Assembly: GCA_947311265.1 (NCBI GenBank)
Contig: CAMZKQ010000114.1
Span: 1-8,372, forward strand
From: an uncultured Chlorobiota bacterium
Lineage (GTDB): Bacteria; Bacteroidota; Bacteroidia; Bacteroidales; JAADGE01
Reading direction: 5' to 3'
DNA length: 8,372 nucleotides
In this document: in pieces, positions 6,673-8,372 of the stretch
Numbering within the stretch: the first letter of the stretch is position 1
Layout of the letters: each line of letters starts with the position of its first letter
The notes under the pieces: model-generated
Databases searched by the model: none
What the model saw: the letters and a program-made list of their open reading frames with translations, nothing else
What the model was told of the DNA's origin: nothing
Program-made: the position numbers and the translations under genes

Positions 6673-6914
6673 TGTCAAGAATTTGTCAAATAACAGGAAA
6701 AAAAGTGATGGTTGGTAACAACGTATCCCACTCTAAAAGAAGAACAAAGAGAAAGTTTTATCCCAATTTGTTTAATAAAAAGTACTACCTAGAGTCGGAA
6801 GACCGCTGGATTACTTTAAAGCTATCCGCTAACGGAATGCGAACAATTAATAAAAATGGACTTTTAGCGACCTTAAAAAAAGCAAAAGCACAAGGACATT
6901 TAAAAAATTATTAA
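6672..6914 (+). CDS. rpmB: 50S ribosomal protein L28 (bL28)
   Basis: An 80-residue basic protein matching bL28 along its whole length. The N-terminus MSRICQITGKK is the family signature, followed by NVSHSKRRTKRKFYPN, the central RWITLKLSANGMRTINKNG and the C-terminal LLATLKKAKAQGHL. The length is usual for Bacteroidota L28. It is an assembly component of the large ribosomal subunit that contacts 23S rRNA. Only one Cys (C5) is present, so the zinc-binding CxxC form is absent. It is the first gene of a three-gene cluster, with rpmG 54 bases downstream. The start codon is preceded by an A-rich leader instead of a Shine-Dalgarno. Confidence 0.97.
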   Translation: MSRICQITGKKVMVGNNVSHSKRRTKRKFYPNLFNKKYYLESEDRWITLKLSANGMRTINKNGLLATLKKAKAQGHLKNY

Positions 6915-6921
6915 GGTATTA

Positions 6922-6937
6922 AAGTAGCTAACTACTT
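6922..6937 (+). other. Small hairpin in the rpmB-rpmG spacer
   Basis: AAGTAG (6922-6927) and CTACTT (6932-6937) pair perfectly around the 4-base loop CTAA, starting 8 bases after the rpmB stop codon. No U-tract follows, so it is not a normal terminator. It may be a 3'-end stabiliser, a processing site or a ribosomal-protein contact; the role is inference. Confidence 0.45.
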
Positions 6938-6968
6938 AATTCTAAAACACAAGTAAAAATTACACACA

Positions 6969-7148
6969 ATGGCTAAAGGCAATAGAGTACAAGTTATATT
7001 AGAATGCACTGAGCATAAAGAAAGTGGGCAACCAGGCACTTCAAGATATATTACTACTAAAAACAGAAAAAATACTCCTGGACGAATTGAGTTAAAAAAA
7101 TTCAACCCTATTTTGCGTCGTTATACGCTTCATAAAGAAATAAAGTAA
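6969..7148 (+). CDS. rpmG: 50S ribosomal protein L33 (bL33), zinc-free form
   Basis: A 59-residue basic protein starting MAKGNRVQVILECTEH and ending RRYTLHKEIK. The family features are the N-terminal VQVILECTEH strand, SRYITTKNRKNTPGRIELKKFNP in the middle, and the C-terminal RRYTLHKE. bL33 sits near the E-site side of the large subunit. The zinc-ribbon version has two CxxC pairs; here only C13 remains, so this is the zinc-independent form. It lies 54 bases after rpmB and 61 bases before the DUF4295 gene, in the conserved Bacteroidota order. No Shine-Dalgarno precedes the ATG, and the leader is A-rich. Confidence 0.96.
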   Translation: MAKGNRVQVILECTEHKESGQPGTSRYITTKNRKNTPGRIELKKFNPILRRYTLHKEIK

Positions 7149-7181
7149 CAAGCAAATAAAGTATCTGTTAAAATAACAATC

Positions 7182-7194
7182 AGGTCATAGACCT
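7182..7194 (+). other. Compact GC-containing hairpin in the leader of the DUF4295 gene
   Basis: AGGTC (7182-7186) and GACCT (7190-7194) pair perfectly around the 3-base loop ATA, ending 15 bases before the start codon at 7210. It is the most GC-rich spot in this otherwise AT-rich spacer and is not followed by a U-tract. Its closeness to the start suggests possible translational control, but this is inference. Confidence 0.45.
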
Positions 7195-7209
7195 ACAAAA
7201 TAAAAAATC

Positions 7210-7368
7210 ATGGCAAAGAAAGTTGTTGCATCGCTTCAAAAAGGAGCAGGTAAAGAATATTCAAAAGTAATTAAAATGGTAAAATCACCAAAAACAGGTG
7301 CTTACTCATTCAAAGAATCTATCATTCACAACGATTTAGTAAAAGATTTCTTCGCAAACAAGAAATAA
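7210..7368 (+). CDS. DUF4295 family protein, probable Bacteroidota ribosomal protein bL38
   Basis: A 52-residue, strongly basic protein: MAKKVVASLQKGAG, then YSKVIKMVKSPKTGAYSFKE, then IIHNDLVKDFFANKK. It matches what I know of the DUF4295 family, which is confined to Bacteroidota and conserved between rpmG and ftsY. A cryo-EM structure of the Flavobacterium johnsoniae 70S ribosome reported a new large-subunit protein, bL38; I believe this family is that protein, but I am recalling the link and have not checked it. The composition (about a quarter Lys), small size and position directly after bL28 and bL33 genes all fit a ribosomal protein. The ATG at 7210 has an A-rich leader without Shine-Dalgarno. 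An intrinsic terminator 30 bases after the stop ends the cluster. Confidence 0.88.
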   Translation: MAKKVVASLQKGAGKEYSKVIKMVKSPKTGAYSFKESIIHNDLVKDFFANKK

Positions 7369-7398
7369 CTAAACGCTACTTTTGACTAAAAATTATAC

Positions 7399-7429
7399 AG
7401 CTTTTCTATTTTATAGAAAAGCTATTTTT
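7399..7429 (+). terminator. Intrinsic terminator of the ribosomal protein cluster
   Basis: AGCTTTTCTAT (7399-7409) pairs perfectly with ATAGAAAAGCT (7413-7423) around TTT, an 11-bp stem (or 10 bp with a 5-base loop). The run ATTTTT (7424-7429) follows. It lies 30 bases after the DUF4295 stop codon and separates the ribosomal protein genes from ftsY. Confidence 0.82.
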
Positions 7430-7430
7430 G
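7423..7430 (+). promoter_or_regulatory. Possible -7 box for ftsY overlapping the terminator tail
   Basis: TATTTTTG matches TAnnTTTG exactly and uses the U-tract of the terminator. No TTTG sits at the proper -33 distance. The rest of the 190-base gap up to ftsY has no better match. ftsY must be served either by this site, by an unrecognised promoter, or by read-through. Confidence 0.2.
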
Positions 7431-7558
7431 GTTTAAGCTATAAGGACTATTAGCCAACACCAAGCTACTCATTAAACAAGTCATTACCAATAAATTACAC
7501 ACTCATTTCAAGGTAAAACTAGACTTAAAATTACTTTACTAAAACCTCAATATAATTT

Positions 7559-8372
7559 ATGGCTTTCTTCGGATTATTTTCAAAAGACAAAAAAGAAGAT
7601 TTAGACAAAGGATTGTCTAAAACTAAAGCAAACATTTTCCAAAAGCTATCCCGCTCTGTAGCAGGCAAAGCAACAGTGGACGATGAGGTGCTCGATAACC
7701 TAGAAGAGGTACTCATCGGCTCTGATGTTGGGGTAGATACAACTCTAAAAATCATTAACAAAATTGAGGCTAGGGTAGCAAAGGATAAATACCTAGGCAC
7801 TAGCGAATTAAATAAAATCTTAAAAGAAGAGGTCGCCGCATTATTGTCCGAAAACGAAGCCAGCTCGCCTGTTGGTGGCTGGAATACCGAAGACGGCTTG
7901 CCTTATGTAATTATGGTTGTAGGTGTAAACGGTGTAGGAAAAACCACAACAATTGGCAAACTTGCCAACCAGTTTAAAAATGATGGCAAGAAAGTAGTGC
8001 TTGGTGCTGCCGATACATTTAGAGCTGCTGCTGTAGAGCAACTTGTAATTTGGGGCGAGCGGGTTGGCGTGCCTGTTATAAAACAAGGCATGGGTGCAGA
8101 CCCAGCATCTGTGGCATTCGATACATTAAAATCTGCCGTGGCCTCCAAAGCAGATGTTGTAATTATTGATACTGCAGGGCGTTCGCACAACAAAATAAAT
8201 TTAATGAACGAGCTTTCTAAAATAAAGAAAGTAATGCAAAAAATGATCCCTTCTGCACCGCATGAAATTTTGCTCGTACTCGATGGCTCAACAGGACAAA
8301 ATGCGTTTGAACAAGCCAAACAATTTACACTTGCTACCGAGGTTAATGCACTAGCCCTCACAAAACTAGATG
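7559..8372 (+). CDS. ftsY: Signal recognition particle receptor FtsY, 3'-truncated
   Basis: First 271 codons of FtsY, the membrane-associated GTPase that docks SRP-ribosome complexes at the translocon; the gene runs off the right edge. The N domain (about 15-100, helical; VDDEVLDNLEEVLIGSDVGVDTTLKI) leads into the G domain. G1/P-loop GVNGVGKT is at 122-129, the GTPase insertion-box region DTFRAAAVEQL at 152-162, G3 DTAGR at 204-208 and G4 TKLD at 268-271, the last complete codons. DGSTGQNA is the family's DATTGQNA motif. The Glu-rich A domain of E. coli FtsY is missing; only a short MAFFGLFSKDKKE leader precedes the N domain, as in many bacteria. Probably about 50 residues are off-window, including the C-terminal G5 motif. 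The ATG at 7559 is chosen because an in-frame TAA lies at 7553-7555. Ffh is excluded because the M domain is absent and the N-terminus is of FtsY type. Confidence 0.95.
   Translation, partial: MAFFGLFSKDKKEDLDKGLSKTKANIFQKLSRSVAGKATVDDEVLDNLEEVLIGSDVGVDTTLKIINKIEARVAKDKYLGTSELNKILKEEVAALLSENEASSPVGGWNTEDGLPYVIMVVGVNGVGKTTTIGKLANQFKNDGKKVVLGAADTFRAAAVEQLVIWGERVGVPVIKQGMGADPASVAFDTLKSAVASKADVVIIDTAGRSHNKINLMNELSKIKKVMQKMIPSAPHEILLVLDGSTGQNAFEQAKQFTLATEVNALALTKLD

Noticed and set aside
7903..8361. 152-codon open frame on the minus strand
   Set aside because: It is entirely antisense to the GTPase domain of ftsY, whose motifs are unmistakable. It is a shadow frame rich in Ser/Thr, as expected from reverse reading.
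1..8372. CRISPR array, insertion sequence, defence or toxin-antitoxin system
   Set aside because: No regularly spaced repeats, transposase or recombinase motifs, terminal inverted repeats or small toxin-antitoxin pairs were found; all sizeable frames are accounted for by ordinary genes.

Overview
The window looks like an ordinary chromosomal stretch from a member of the Bacteroidota. The support is: an AT-rich sequence; an rpmB-rpmG-DUF4295-ftsY gene order typical of that phylum; an outer-membrane TonB-dependent receptor with the Bacteroidota-type carboxypeptidase-regulatory-like N-terminal domain; no Shine-Dalgarno sequences before the start codons, which are preceded by A-rich leaders; and several matches to the phylum's TTTG / TAnnTTTG promoter pattern. 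The genus cannot be fixed from the sequence alone.

Layout. (1) Bases 1-944 (+): C-terminal part of a PBP4/DacB-type D-Ala-D-Ala carboxypeptidase, cut by the left edge. (2) 1108-1617 (+): a small lipoprotein of unknown function. (3) 1621-3969 (-): a complete TonB-dependent receptor, convergent with the lipoprotein gene with only three bases between the stop codons. (4) 3970-4298: a 329-base divergent intergenic region with a good promoter for the next gene, a weaker one for the receptor, and a 7-bp dyad in the receptor leader. (5) 4299-5747 (+): a two-domain GT-B glycosyltransferase of the GT4/GT5 glycogen-synthase-like type. (6) 5838-6413 (-): a stand-alone DEDDh (DnaQ-like) 3'-5' exonuclease. 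(7) 6672-7368 (+): a ribosomal protein cluster, rpmB (bL28), rpmG (zinc-free bL33) and a 52-residue DUF4295 protein that I believe is the Bacteroidota ribosomal protein bL38. It ends in a clear intrinsic terminator at 7399-7429. (8) 7559-8372 (+): ftsY, the SRP receptor GTPase, cut by the right edge.

How the genes relate. rpmB, rpmG and the DUF4295 gene form one likely transcription unit supplying the large ribosomal subunit. ftsY follows in the same direction, so translation and membrane-targeting genes sit together. The genes to the left (cell-wall hydrolase, lipoprotein, outer-membrane receptor) are envelope functions but do not form one operon: strands alternate and gaps are substantial. 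The glycosyltransferase and the exonuclease appear to be single-gene units facing each other.

I found no mobile element, CRISPR array, tRNA/rRNA gene, toxin-antitoxin pair or defence system, and nothing that I would call a new biological system. The points most worth a second look are the compact hairpins in each spacer of the ribosomal cluster, the dyad in the TonB-receptor leader, the three-base convergent junction, and the unidentified lipoprotein.
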